DNA of 64,000 nucleotides from Lumnitzera littorea (GCA_024138015.1 JAMXBB010000012.1:25121579-25185578), one strand, 5' to 3'. Counted from the stretch's first letter, positions 9,969-21,468 are shown. Notes: generated by a model not told the origin, from the letters alone. A program made the numbers and translations.

Positions 9969-11185
9969 TGATAACTCTGATTTTAAACATATTTTATATG
10001 GTGATTTTATAGCATTTCCCGTACATTTTTGGTTTTCTTTAAAGAAATTGATACTTAATTGAGTAAAATGTTGATTTCAGGGTTTAAACGCGTTCTAGGC
10101 TCGAAAACGAAGAAAACGAATCAAGTTTTACTCAATTCCAAGTTCAAACGAAGAAGTTATGAAATTTTGAAGTTATGTAGAAATTTTGCCTTTGTGCAGA
10201 AAGTTACACGACCTGGGGACACGGCCATGTCCCAGGGCGTGTCTGGTGACGAAAATAAAATCCGTGTAATACACATATATAAGGAGATCTTAGGGTTCAA
10301 AAGAGAGAGAGACATTACAGAAACGGAGAGAAACAAGAGAAGAGAAGAAACTTGAGGCGAACATCAAGAAGCAAGAACGACATCGATTTCAAGATTAAAG
10401 ATTGTTCATCAAATCAAGAGGGGTTTTTATGCTTTATTTTATGTTTTTGATGGAACTCGTTTTTAGATTCGTTATGATAGCTTAGAATTCAAGTATTTAG
10501 GATTATGGAACCTAGGGTTTCATGTAACCCTTGGATTGAATTATAATTTCAAGAAAGTTTCTATCTTTTCTTGATTCAATTATGTCGTTTAGATATGGAT
10601 TGATAATTCTAGAGTGTCAATATATGATATTATGCATGTTGATTGAGAAATTGTATGTGTAATTAGATCTTAACATAATTGAAGAGAATTACATGTATAC
10701 TTAGAGATAAGATACATGATTCTTTCGGAAAGTTGATTGTTTGTGTGGGAATTCATTAAACATTAATGCAATTCTAAGTTATATTACTAAGTGAAGAGAT
10801 TCCGGTAAATAATTTAGAATTAGGGTTAATATGCTTGAAAAACATATTAGCTTTAATTGTGAATCCCTCCGGTCAAGAATTATAGAAATTGAATTGAATA
10901 GAATATATTTTAAAAGGTTACATGTTAAACACTAGGTGAAATAATTCCTAAATACATTATTGCATACTCGAAGTCGTTAATAGTTTATTGCTTTCTAATT
11001 TGTGTAATTAAGTCTCATAAGTAGTTTAGTTGTTAATTTTAGTATTTTTAATTCATTCAACTCATCATAATTTTCCGGTTAGATAATAAAGCTAAAGTTA
11101 ATATTAGTACTCAAAATCTCTGAGGGATCGACTCGGACTCATATTCGACTATATTAAAATTGATAGGTGCGCTTGCCTCATATCA
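9969..11185 (+). repeat. 3' LTR, complete, 1,217 bp
   Basis: It begins TGATAAC and ends ATATCA. It differs from the 5' LTR portion at 7 of 440 positions. It contains one nested-palindrome unit and a TATA box. A 98-codon ORF inside it (10,059-10,355) crosses the promoter and is not considered real. Confidence 0.95.
10198..10283 (+). promoter_or_regulatory. LTR promoter: nested palindrome plus TATA box
   Basis: CAGAAAGTTACACG starts at about 10,198. Outer arms ACACGACCT/AGGGCGTGT and inner arms GGGACA/TGTCCC follow, ending near 10,245. TATATAAG lies at 10,276-10,283, about 31 bp further on. This is one copy of the unit that is repeated six times at 6,227-6,630. Confidence 0.7.
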
Positions 11186-11745
11186 GATGGTTCGACTCAA
11201 TTATTACCAGGCTGATTCACCGTTCGGAATCGACCCTTGTCTAGGTATAATTCAGCATTGCCATGCAAAAATGGGATCAATGCGAGAGAATCTAATGGGT
11301 AGATCAAGTTTACGTGCAACGGCTCCGGTTTTATTTAGAATGTGGAAAGATCTGAAATATCTGGCAAAATGTTTTGGATTCGTCATAAATAAATAAGGAC
11401 TTTAAGGTTGTAACTTTAAATATAAAATCACCAAACAAAAATTCTCCACATATCGACCCTTTTATTTATTGTTTCATTGATTCTACCAGCATCTTGTTGT
11501 GATTCAATGGGTATTTTCTAGCTGCTTCGACCGAATCTACTACAGATGCAAAATTCAAAAGATTTAGAGGGGTGTGTTCATACACTATCACGAATGATGC
11601 TTTCCCTATTATTGGAAGCCAATTTGTGTTTTATCAATACATTGCCAATGGAAGCCATTTGACTGAATTCATCGACATCTTCAAGCCAAAAGGGACTCGA
11701 GATAACAATCGAGCAGAATCATTACCAAAGCGAATTAATAAATGA
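11186..11745 (+). pseudogene. Unidentified gene-like fragment abutting the Athila 3' LTR
   Basis: Two open stretches: 11,187-11,396 (starting MVRLNYYQADSPFGIDP, with MGSMRENLMGRSSLRA) and 11,521-11,745 (FRGVCSYTITNDAFPIIGSQ, QYIANGSHLTEFIDIFKPKG). Both have ordinary amino-acid composition, unlike translated repeats. They are separated by 124 AT-rich bases, and TTTTCTAG just before the second could be a splice acceptor. I do not recognise the family. The open frame continues to the LTR boundary, so the retrotransposon may have landed in an exon or next to one. It could also be captured or random coding-like DNA. Confidence 0.3.
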
Positions 11746-12123
11746 GAGCAGTGTCCAAAAAGAAGCACCAAGAGTTAACAAAGAAAAGTATGATCTCTCC
11801 ACTGTCTCTAGGACTACGACGTCACATACGGGATCTTATTAACCATAGCCAAAGATTCAACAAGCCTATCTTGTTGATGAACCATTTCAACCTGTTCTCA
11901 TGAAAATGTATTGTGCTTGATGTTTTCTACTTTCTTAATTTAGCAACACTTTCTCTTGATTGGAATACTTATTTGAGAAAAATGCAGTGTCTTGTGATGT
12001 GATGCATTTAGTGGAGGAACAAATAACTGATCTTGAGTACTGCATTCACCATAAAAAGGGCCTAGAAATTGAAAAATACATTCCGCAGAGGACCATGTTA
12101 AGAGACAATAATGTCAAAATCAC
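11746..12123. other. Intergenic stretch after the gene-like fragment
   Basis: Contains only short frames, the longest being 68 codons from 11,960. No family recognised. Confidence 0.4.
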
Positions 12124-12447
12124 TACTAAACTTTGTTGTTTTTTCAAATTGCTACCCAAAGTTTGAAACTACTAAATTTTATTCTTGATGAGACTTTTAT
12201 TTATCAAATTTACTCTTTCACTTCTAATTGTTTTATATGTGTAATTTTTGTCTAATGAGTTTTTGCCATGTCATTTTTCTCAAGATGATAAAGATAGTAA
12301 ATTTGATAAATAGAAATTTAATTAGATATAATATTTAACAACTTTAAACTTTAGATATAGAATTTGACAAGTTTAATTAGATACGATAGTTAGGAACTTT
12401 CAAACTTTGAATATGAAATTAGAAAATCATCAAAAGTTTGGGTAGTA
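12124..12447. mobile_element. MITE candidate, ~324 bp
   Basis: The first and last ~60 bases are imperfect inverted repeats: TACTAAACTTTG... on the left, and TACTACCCAAACTTTTGATG as reverse complement on the right. Both share CAAAGTTTGAAA further in. The interior is AT-rich and non-coding. No clear target-site duplication, so the ends are uncertain. Confidence 0.4.
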
Positions 12448-14184
12448 TATGTGATAAAATTTTCTTATGATGAAATTGTTGCTAATTTTATACTCAGTAA
12501 TGACCCTACTAATATCATGTATAACTTTACTAATGGTTTTATAGTTTAGTAGTATGAATATTGATTTTCTAATAAGATAAATCATATTCGAATTTTTCCT
12601 CTCTTATTATAATTATCGAGAAAAAAAAAATGTTATGTATATCTTTCGCATGCTATAAAAAGGGAGATATTGCATATATTGTCAAAGTACATAAGAGATT
12701 GATTATTAGTGGAAATTTTGGGAAGAGAATAGCGATGTTGTGTACTTTGTAGATGATTCTGAAGATTAAGTACAGAAAAAAAAGAAGAAATGGCAATTAT
12801 TTTCAGATTTTTTTTCTAATTTGACATTGTCTATTATCTAAAACTAAGTATGTGGAATTAGTACGAGCTTTATCTTTATTACTGGAGACTTTTCAGGTCA
12901 ATTGACCTCTCAAGAACCAAGAATGAGCATACTATCTCCTAAGTCCTAATCACAGAAATAAGCTCTTTTAGGTACCAATTAAATGAAACCATAGGACATA
13001 AATAAAAAAATTAGTTGATTCTTTACAGAAAGCATAACACTCTTTCATCTGATCTGCTTCTTTGTTTGTATTCATAGGATCCTGAAGATAAGGTTAACAG
13101 CTATAGTCCTTACCAAAAGGCAAAATATCTGCATATGTATAACTCTTTCACCTAATGGTGGTGGACGTCAAACAATAGTTTCTCATGAAAAATTGTGTAA
13201 GACAGCACCTTATGAAACAAGGAAATATTATTCGATTTCTTCGAATTTGTAGTAACCCAAGAGCCGCGTAATGATATTCAATTGAGTTCCAGTTGTTTTC
13301 AAACACCAAACCACCAGAAGGCATATAGTGAACATATTGCAGGATCCAAGAATCCTAAACTAAGCGGTTGAATCCCAAAGAAGTTGTAATAAACATCATT
13401 TTTGCCCGATGTGCTTAAATCAGTTCTGCATGTCTAGAGGGGACGTTAGCAGGGGTTATTAATGTAGGCCGATTAAGCACAGACGTTTTGTTAGTTAACA
13501 TCTGAATGGAAGTATCATGCAGGGAATGGAAAATACAACTGAGAGAGTTAGATACAAGTGATATGACTGTTTCAAGTATTACGAGCTTGCAGTAGTTCTT
13601 GGCATGTAAGCAAACTCGAGTGGATTTATGTGGGAATGTAGCTTATATCTTGAGTGCGATAGGCTGGTGATGGAGTTAATCGGAGCGTAATGGCGCCTTC
13701 TGCTTGGAATTGCAGCTTGTGCAGGACCTTAAAGACTGTTGGGAAGAAGAAGAAATTAAGAAGAAAGTGAAAGGAATGAATTGGAGAGGAATGAATGCGG
13801 AGAGAAAAAATTTTAAGTCCCCTAATTTGGTTATAGAAGGAAGAAAATTAGAAGAAAAGTTTGTTATATGATCTTATTATTGTATTCAAATATCATAAAA
13901 ATCCCTATAATTTCAAAATATATTTTTACTTTAAGAATGAGATCATAATTTTATAATAATCTCTTCCAATTTTCTTCACATTTAAAGTAAATATTTTTTG
14001 TCGGTTTAAGGAAAACTTTTCCTTTCAAATCTCTTCTTTTTCCCTTTTCCTCCTTTTCCAAACAAAAGACAAAAAACAAAAAAAATGCTCTTAGAATCTC
14101 AATTTCCTTCATCTCCCCATTCTTCCCCTCAATCCAAACATAGTGTTCATGAAGTGGGGCTGTGGAACAACGTCCTTATGGTAT
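12448..14184. other. Non-coding or degraded DNA before the gypsy element
   Basis: AT-rich. No ORF with recognisable homology on either strand. The last ~100 bases (14,085-14,184) are open on the + strand, interrupted exactly by the LTR at 14,185. Confidence 0.4.
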
Positions 14185-15117
14185 TGATAAGGATCAAAGA
14201 AACGGCAACAGGTTGGAAACCCAGAATGGGTATTCGGAGTTCCAAAAGAAAAATGAGTACGAAGAATAGAAAGGTTTTTTATGGTAAATGTGAATGGATA
14301 TAACTCATCAAGACACAAACACAATCAAAGGTTTAAGCTTGAAATAAAGTTCAATACAACTCACGAATATCGCTCGGGATTCAAATGAGGGTTGGATATA
14401 ACTCACTAAGCGGTCCAAATAAAGGGGTTCACCATAATCCTAAAAATAAGATTGATAAGAATGCGGGAGAGATTAAAGAGAATAATTGATACTCAATAAT
14501 TTGGTAAACGCAAGCTCTGTTAGCTCAAGTACAGCCTTGCTTTAAAGATAAAAGTTTCACTCTCCGTATGTGGGGGAATATCTTCACTATCTGTATATCA
14601 TTGTCTCTTTTAGTACAAATGTTGCTATTCATAGTAAGTCCTAAATCATAATGGCAAAATTATAAGTAATATACAAAGCCTTAAACCCTAAAGAATCAGG
14701 CCCATAAATAAAATGAAGGAAAACATGTATAAGAATACAAAACCGTACGTTTTATAGGTCTCGGCATGCAATCATTCAAAATATCCAGGAAGGAGTAGGA
14801 TCCGAATTGAGAGGGGTTGGCAATTGGATGTCCTGGTTTGAAAGAGAGCTCCTGACGTCTTGCAATGCCTGGCAGAGACACTAGGGTCAACCCACAATTA
14901 TCGAGTTCTAAAGTCAGTCATCATTAGTCTATTGGGATAGTGCCAAGTGGTTTTTTGGTCTCGAGTACTCGGCCTTGCGGTTTCTTGGTACCTCGGTTGA
15001 CGACTGACTTAATGCTAAGTATTTATTTTCCTTCCTCTCATCCTTTTGACTCTAACTCGATCTTGGCAAGCATTGATAGGCCTCGGCTTAGATTTGGTCG
15101 AAGGTTGATTCCCATCA
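14185..15117 (-). repeat. 3' LTR of the minus-strand gypsy element
   Basis: On the + strand it reads TGATAAGG... to ...TTCCCATCA and aligns along its length with 17,149-18,083. No polypurine tract is seen at its inner edge; protease-like sequence runs directly up to it. Confidence 0.85.
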
Positions 15118-15239
15118 TTACCGCGGGTTTGAAAGGAAGTCGCTCTCGATGTTAAGTGTTGAGAATAGGTCGGGATGCCAAAGAAGCTCCTTCTCCCTTT
15201 TTGCTTTACCATGGGGGTTAAGTGTCTCTGGATTTTCTC

Positions 15240-16760
15240 AATGTTCATCGGGGTTAAGAGATAGCTCTTCCTATTCTTTCAATCAGTATAAGTGTTGAGA
15301 AATCCATCATAGATCACCTTCCAATCAAACTCTTATGGTCGGCTAAGAAGTAGATTTGCAACATTCATAGGCACTATATCGAAGTCGATCTCATCCTTAT
15401 ATTACCCTGCTTTAAATGTGATCTACGCTCTTTTATGCATATGAACCATACACTTATCATTAAACCATTTTAATCCATAAGGTCGGGGATGCGAGTAGGT
15501 CGGCAATTTCATCTTTTCTACTAACTTAGCAGAAATGATGTTGGTATAGCTACCTCCATTGATAACCAAGGAACAGATCTTCCCATTCATTAGGCACTAC
15601 ATGTGAAATAAATTTTCCCTTTGTTCGAGATCTGCCCTTAGGTCAGCTCGTGTGGTTGTAATTAGGAGTTTATTCAGGTCTTCGAGATAGATATCTTCTT
15701 CTATCAATTGGTTGTCCGAGCTCTTATCACTTTAACTCTCGATTTGAGCCTCGAGCCCCTTGCCCTTCAAGACCATGACCCTTTTATTTGGACATTGGGA
15801 TGTAATGTGTCCGTAGCCTAAGCACTTGAAGTACTTTACTTCTCAAGTTTTATTGCTAGGTGCCTTCTCTTTCTCGTCATGGATAGGTCAATTAGACTAC
15901 TTTCTCTATCTTCTTTTCTTGCCTTCTCTTGGCATACCTCTTAGGCTCAGGGTTGCCTTATTGAGGTTGGCTACTCGGCCTTTGATGCCTTCTTCTCCTC
16001 TGCCTCTCCACTCTTAATGCTAAATTAATTAGCTTGTCCAAAGAGTTGAACAGCAACAATTCAACTATGTCGGCAATGTCGTCCTGGAGTCTATTCAGGA
16101 ATTTAGCAATGGTACGGTCTTGTGGCTCGACAATCTCACATCTCGTTATTAAGGTCTTAAACTCTTGCAAATATTCTCCAATAGCATTTTGACCTTGTCT
16201 CAGGTGCTGGAAAGCACGGAGCATCTCCTGCTTGAAATAAGTCGGCACAAAGCATTGGTTCATCAATCTTTTCATGAGCTTCTAAGTTCTGATCAGCTCC
16301 TCTCCTTCGGTATCTCACTTAGCCATTAGCTTATCCCACCAAAGACTCACATATTCAACAAGGGATAATGAAGCCAACTTAACCTTTGCTCGATCATTGC
16401 ACTTAAATAACTTCTCGACCCGGGGAACCCAGTCAAGGAATGCTTCGGGTCGATTACTTCCATAAAAGGTCGATAGTTTCAACTTAACATTGTCAAGTCA
16501 TCAGCCAGGTGCTTGGGGTTCATCCCTTACATTCTGAGCTGGTTGATTCACCTCGATTCAGCTACTTCTATTAAAGCTTTGCTCAACCATGTTCCTTTTC
16601 GGCCTCGGCTCTCTTCTCCAGGCTTCTTGATTTGTTTCGGAGTCAACACTCCTTTCATTTCTTCTTCTTGGCTCGGGTTGGTTTTCTCTCCTTCTCGGCT
16701 CGATAGCTCTTCTTTGCTGTTAGTCACCATGATCAAGTTCATTAGAACTACTTCCACTTA
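15240..16760 (-). pseudogene. gag: Gag and partial protease of the minus-strand gypsy element
   Basis: Read on the - strand. An N-terminal K/E-rich part lies at ~16,760-16,550. The gag capsid domain lies at ~16,490-15,960, with LWWDKL near 16,330 and QGQNAIGEYLQEF near 16,180. A zinc-knuckle region lies at ~15,840-15,795; its first cysteine position reads Tyr, the remaining C-H-C being present. A protease-like segment at ~15,590-15,300 contains NGGSYTN and LLLSRP. Multiple stops follow protease. The frame then meets the LTR, so everything from RT onward was deleted. Confidence 0.75.
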
Positions 16761-17128
16761 TGGGTGTTCTCTCCCTTCTTTCCTCTCGGCTATCTTGTCT
16801 ACGGCCTTTGACCAATCTAATGAGTTATTGGATAGAGTCAGTGAGATTCTGAATCTGATATTCTAAGTTGTCAACATGTCACCTCAAGTTTCCGCAAAGA
16901 CTATCACTAATGTTGTTGACACTATCCTCTAACATTCTTATCCGTACAGTAATTGACCAAAGAATTGAACAAACAACAAAACACTAATAGTAACGCAGAA
17001 ACAACTATTACTTGGCTTCTGCAACTACTTACGACTACTACGAACAATATATTACACTGCAAAACAATAGTTAATAGAAATGTTAGAACCACAAATCTAC
17101 CTTGAAGAACATTAGCACGCGTATCTCC

Positions 17129-17145
17129 CCAAAGCTCTAATACCA
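17129..17145 (-). other. Primer-binding site, initiator tRNA-Met type
   Basis: The - strand reads TGGTATTAGAGCTTTGG, 3 bases from the LTR at 17,149. The canonical site begins TGGTATCAGAGC; one C-to-T difference. Confidence 0.8.
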
Positions 17146-17148
17146 AGA

Positions 17149-18083
17149 TGATAAGTATCAAAGAAATAGCAGCGGGTTGAGAACCCAGATTAGGTATTTG
17201 GAGTTCCAAAAGAAAAATGAGTATGAAGAATAGGAAGGTTTTTTATGTTGAATGTGAATGGATATAACTTACCAAGACACAAACACAATTAGGGGTTTGA
17301 GTTCGAAATAGAGTTTGATATAACTCACGAACACTAAATGTCACTTGGGATTCAAAGGAGGGTTAGATATAACTCATTAACCGATTCAAATGAAGGGGGA
17401 TCCTAAAAATAAGATTGATAAGAATGCGGGAGAGATTAAAGAGAGTAATCGATAATCAATAATACGGTAAACGCAAGCTCTATTAGCTCAAGTACAACCT
17501 TACTCGAAAGAGGAAAGTTTTACTCTCCGTATGTGGGGAAATATCTTCACTATCTATATATCACTGTCTCTTTTACTACAAATGTTAGTATTTATAACAA
17601 CTCCTAAACCCTAGTGGCAAAACTATAAGTAATATATAAGGCCTTAAACCCTAAAGAATCGGGCCCATAAATAAAATGAAGAAAAACGTGTACAAGAATA
17701 CAAAACTGTGCGTTTTATAGGGCTCAACATGCAATCACTTGCCATATCTAGGAAGGAACAGGATTCGAACTGGGCGAGATTAGCAGTTAGATGTCCGAGT
17801 TTGAGGAGGAGCTCCTGACTTCTCGCAATGCTTGGTCAAGACACCAAAGAGGTCGGCCCACAACTATCTAGTTCTAAAATCAGTCACCATTGGTCTATCA
17901 AGATAGTGTCGAGTGGTTCTTTAGTCTTGAGTACTCGGCCTTGCAATTTCTCGGCACCTCGGTTAACAACAAACTTAATGCTGAGTATTTATTTTCCTTT
18001 CTCTCATCCTTCTGACTGCAACTCGACCTTGGTAAGCATTGATAGGCCTTGGCTTAGATTTGGTCGAAGGCTGATTCCCATCA
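17149..18083 (-). repeat. 5' LTR of the minus-strand gypsy element
   Basis: Homologous to 14,185-15,117 with about 10-15% divergence, mostly transitions. Its inner edge carries the primer site. Confidence 0.85.
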
Positions 18084-18200
18084 AGTATGGTATGCAATTT
18101 GGAGGTTATAAACCCGATGTCTAAGTCAAAATTTGGTGTGATGGGTGGTTTGAAGATTATGCCAGTAGAATCAAGACATATGCCAATTGATTGTCATGCA

Positions 18201-18600
18201 TGTCACAGGCTATTTCCTAAGCCTATTTTTTGCATTTGTACATTATATAAAGAGGTTCATAGTATGTAAAGCCCATGATTAAGGCGCGGTCTACTCCTTA
18301 AAATGTTCTAAATGTGTTTTGATATATTGAACCTTAGTAGGTGAGCTTGTATAATAGTCATTAAATCAAGTAGATCTTAGCTATCCAATCATGGAGACCT
18401 ATGTATACAAGGGGGTGGTCTCCTCATTTGTAAACTACCCAGAAATACAAGTCAGATACTTACTTGAGTGCTTCTTATTCCTCTTTAAATAAGTATGTTC
18501 TCGTAAGTTCTAGTGAGGAAGACTGTCTTAGCCTCTTGAAAGAGTACCTAGAGAGTCTAACTATCGCATATGAGAGTTAGCAAACATTATGCACGTGACA
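18201..18600 (+). repeat. 5' LTR of the chromovirus remnant
   Basis: 400 bp; aligns with 21,043-21,468 including AAGCCTATTTTTTGC and CAGATACTTACTTGAGT blocks. The 3' copy is 26 bp longer, partly through an insertion near 21,200. Confidence 0.85.
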
Positions 18601-18602
18601 TT

Positions 18603-18616
18603 AAGTATCAAAGCTA
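18603..18616 (+). other. Degenerate tRNA-Met primer-binding site
   Basis: AAGTATCAAAGC just after the LTR resembles TGGTATCAGAGC with changes of G to A. Position and spacing support the call. Confidence 0.6.
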
Positions 18617-18689
18617 AATCCTAGAAGAGATGGCCAGAATAGGTGCTTTAGATGTCGCTTAAGAGTATGCTGGAAGTCCCTTAACCTAA

Positions 18690-21010
18690 TGATGGATCAA
18701 GAACTCACCCTTGAAAAGAAATCCCTGAGAAGCAGAGCCTCAGTCAAAGTTAAGATAGCTAGAGTGGAGTTAGTCATGGCTGACATGCTAGATTGAGTTC
18801 AGGGTATCAAGGAAGGCTTGGAGAAGCTGGAAAAGGAGCTCCCAAGTGATATGTTGATAGCCTTAAATGGAATTGCAAGCAATCTGTAAAAGAAGGATAC
18901 TACCCTCAAAGAAATGGTGAAGTCTTTGAGGAAGGAGTTGGGAGATTCAAGGGCCTGAGTCCAACAATGCTTTAAGGTCAGATTTGGACTGAATCATGGT
19001 AGGGCCTTGGCAAGGTTGGATGTGCCTAAGCCTAAGGTTTTCAATGGCTCCTAAAATGCTAGGGAGATAGATAGCATTCTTTGGAGCCTAAAATAGTACT
19101 TTGATGCTATCGGTGTCCTAAATGATGCATCAAGGTAAGGGCAGCTCCTATGTTCCTTAATAATGGAGTTACCCTTGGTGGAGAAGACTGGTTAATGGGA
19201 GTAGGCGAGGAGCCAAGGAAATTAGAATGTAAGGGGAATTTAAGATGGAGATACGAGCCCAGTTTTACCCCAGCAATATTGAGAGGGTTGCTTGGGCCCA
19301 ATTGAGGTGGTTAGAGCATAAGGCATCCATTAGGAAGTATGTGTGGAATTCTCAATTATTGTTGGAGATTCCTAATATAAGTGATAGAGATGCCATGTTT
19401 GCCTTTTGTGATGGCTTGCAGCAATGGGCCTAAATAGAGTTGAAAAGGTAAGGAGTTTAAACTTTAACCTAAGCCATGGCTACAACCAAGAGCCTCATGG
19501 AGTTTAGGTCATGTAAACGACCTTGGAGAGAGGTAATGGAGGGTAGCTATAGAAGAGGTGAGGGAGCTTGAGAAGAAAGGGGTCCAAGCCTAAGGAGAAG
19601 AGATGGAAACCTAACTCGAAAAGATAAGCCTCCTATAGAAGGAAGGGAATACCTTAGGAGGAAACCCTTTTGTTTCATGTGTAAAAGGGCACATAAATTA
19701 AGGGATTGCCCCATTCGAAATAAATTGGCAACCTTAATGGCAACATACAAAGAAGAAGAGGCCTAACTTAATCATAAGCAAGGAGTCTTTAAGAGGTTTG
19801 GCTCCATATAGAGTAAACCCACTAAGGAAGCTCGAAGCCTAATGTATGGAGAAGCATTGGTGGCAAGCTGAAGGATGAATGCCTTAGTTGACATTGGAGC
19901 AACCAACATATTCATTTCTCAAGAGGTAGCTACTAAGTTAGGTCTCAAAGTTCAAAGGGCAATGAAAGGCTAAAGACTGTCAACTCAGAAGAAGTCCCTA
20001 CAACTGAAGTTGTTTAGGATGTTGATTTCTAACTAGGGCAACAGAGAGGAAAGTTAAGACTCGAAGTAATCCCCTTAGACGACAATGAGCTACTAATTGT
20101 CATAGATTTCTTTGATAAAGTATGTGCCCATATTGCTCAATCGGCGAACTGTATCTTGATAATGGATAAAGTGCAATAATATGTGGTTCTAGTCAGTCGT
20201 AACCTTAGTTGATCCAAAAAGCTTCTATATTTTATGCAGGACAGTAAAGAGCTAAGAGAGAAGAACATTAGGGACCAAAGCTTAAAGAGGCCAGAACCAA
20301 AGGCACTCGAGATGCTTAAGGTGAAGGGAGAGACTCTAATAGAGAGCCCCAAGGAAGAGCCCAAGTTGTAGTTACCAAGAAGAGAAGTGGAGCTAAAAAG
20401 GAAGAATATATAAATGAAGATAGAAGTACTTTAGCCTATGAGGCGAAGGATCCAGAGCTTGGGAAAGCACTAGAGATGATTAAGGAAGGCTTAAACCAAG
20501 ATCCTTAAGCCATGCTGGTGCTAAAACAAGGATGATAGACTAAGGAATACTGAAAGGAGGATAGGTTGCTTTATCGCAAGGGATGATACATGTCCTAAAT
20601 CATAAGGACCTTCGAATGAGAATTACAGAGAGGTATCACAATTCGAAAGACCTAACTCATCTAAATCTCTAACAAATATTGGCTAAGGTAGAGGATAAGT
20701 TCCATTGGCCAAAGATATAAGAAGATATAAAAGCCTTTGTGGAAGCTTGTGGAGTATGCCAAATAGAAATAAAGGAGACCCTAACAGCCATACAGAGGAA
20801 TCTCACCTAGGGTATAAGGCAAGAAGGCAGGAGAGAAGCATAGAAAATCTTGTAAGGGCACTTAATGCGAGGTCTGGTCCAAGCCAGCTATCTTACTTAG
20901 AGTACTTAGTAAAGTAGAAGGGTCTACCCTAAAGTGAAGCCACTTAGGAGAATGCCGCGGATTGCTTCATTTTGGACCAAGTAAAAGAGTTCTCTTGGGA
21001 GTAGAAAGCC
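18690..21010 (+). pseudogene. Gag-pol remnant of the chromovirus, RT and RNase H deleted
   Basis: Gag: VPKPKVFNG near 19,030, and an open part at 19,245-19,433. Zinc knuckle CFMCKRAHKLRDC near 19,670 (CX2CX3HX4C, as in many plant gypsy gags). Protease: LVDIGATN near 19,890. Integrase zinc-finger piece at ~20,620-20,770 (KFHWPK, EACGVCQ). Chromodomain: YLEYLVK then KGLP at ~20,890-20,930. Stops are frequent and several fall where tryptophan is expected, consistent with G-to-A changes. Between protease and integrase the whole RT-RNase H segment is gone. Confidence 0.75.
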
Positions 21011-21030
21011 ATAGGCACATTGCCAATTTA

Positions 21031-21042
21031 AGTGAGGGAGAA
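21031..21042 (+). other. Polypurine tract of the chromovirus remnant
   Basis: AGTGAGGGAGAA abuts the 3' LTR start at 21,043. Confidence 0.65.
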
Positions 21043-21468
21043 TGTCACGAGCTGTTTTGGCAAGCCTATTTTTTGCTTTTGTACATTATTTGAAGGGGTT
21101 CATAGTATGTAAAGCCCATGACTAAGACCCGGTCTACTCCTTGGATTGTTCTAGAAGTGTTTAGATATGTTAAACCTTGATAAGTGAGGGTAAGTAGAGT
21201 AAGGTAATTAAGATTGTATGATAGCCATTGGATTGAGTAAATCTTGGTAGTTCAATTATGGATGCTCTTTGTATATAAGGGGGTAATCTCCTTATTTGTA
21301 AACGATTTAGAAATACAAATCAGATACTTACTTGAGTACTTCTTATTCCTCTCTAAGTAAGTGTGTTCTTATGAGTTCTGGTGAAGAAGATTGACTTAGC
21401 CTCTTGAGAGAGTACTTGCAGAGTCTAAGTGCCATATGTAAGAGCTAATAAACACTCTGCAAGTGACA
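21043..21468 (+). repeat. 3' LTR of the chromovirus remnant
   Basis: 426 bp from TGTCACGAGC to AAGTGACA; homologous to 18,201-18,600. Confidence 0.85.

Larger units (their letters stand above)
1..11185 (+). mobile_element. Athila/Tat-type Ty3/gypsy LTR retrotransposon, near full length
   Basis: The element runs from the 3' part of its 5' LTR (1-440) to a complete 3' LTR (9,969-11,185). Between them lie a tRNA-Asp primer site, gag-pol in one frame, a second ORF after pol, and a polypurine tract abutting the 3' LTR. Domain order is PR-RT-RNaseH-IN, with no chromodomain. An additional long ORF follows pol. This layout and the Asp primer are known features of the Athila/Tat branch. Window base 1 aligns with 10,746, and all 440 shared LTR bases align without gaps with 7 substitutions (98.4% identity). 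Six of the seven are transitions. Insertion was therefore recent. The five bases after the 3' LTR are GATGG; the matching 5' flank lies outside the window, so the target-site duplication cannot be tested. Confidence 0.95.
14185..18083 (-). mobile_element. Internally deleted Ty3/gypsy element, minus strand
   Basis: LTRs 14,185-15,117 and 17,149-18,083 flank 2,031 bases. An initiator tRNA-Met primer site on the - strand next to 17,149 sets the orientation. Gag and the start of protease are readable; RT, RNase H and IN are absent. GGTAT (14,180-14,184) and AGTAT (18,084-18,088) are probably the 5-bp target-site duplication with one mismatch. The LTRs differ at roughly 10-15% of bases over the first 190, so insertion is much older than that of the Athila element. 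As it stands it is non-autonomous. Confidence 0.85.
18201..21468 (+). mobile_element. Internally deleted chromovirus-type Ty3/gypsy element
   Basis: LTRs 18,201-18,600 and 21,043-21,468 both begin TGTCAC and end GTGACA. A degenerate Met primer site follows the first and a purine tract GTGAGGGAGAA precedes the second. The interior has gag, protease, an integrase zinc-finger piece and a chromodomain, but RT and RNase H are missing. The flanks are ATGCA and TACTC, so no target-site duplication remains. Confidence 0.85.

Noticed and set aside
10059..10355. 98-codon ORF in the 3' LTR
   Set aside because: It spans the palindrome and TATA box of the LTR promoter and has no recognisable protein features.
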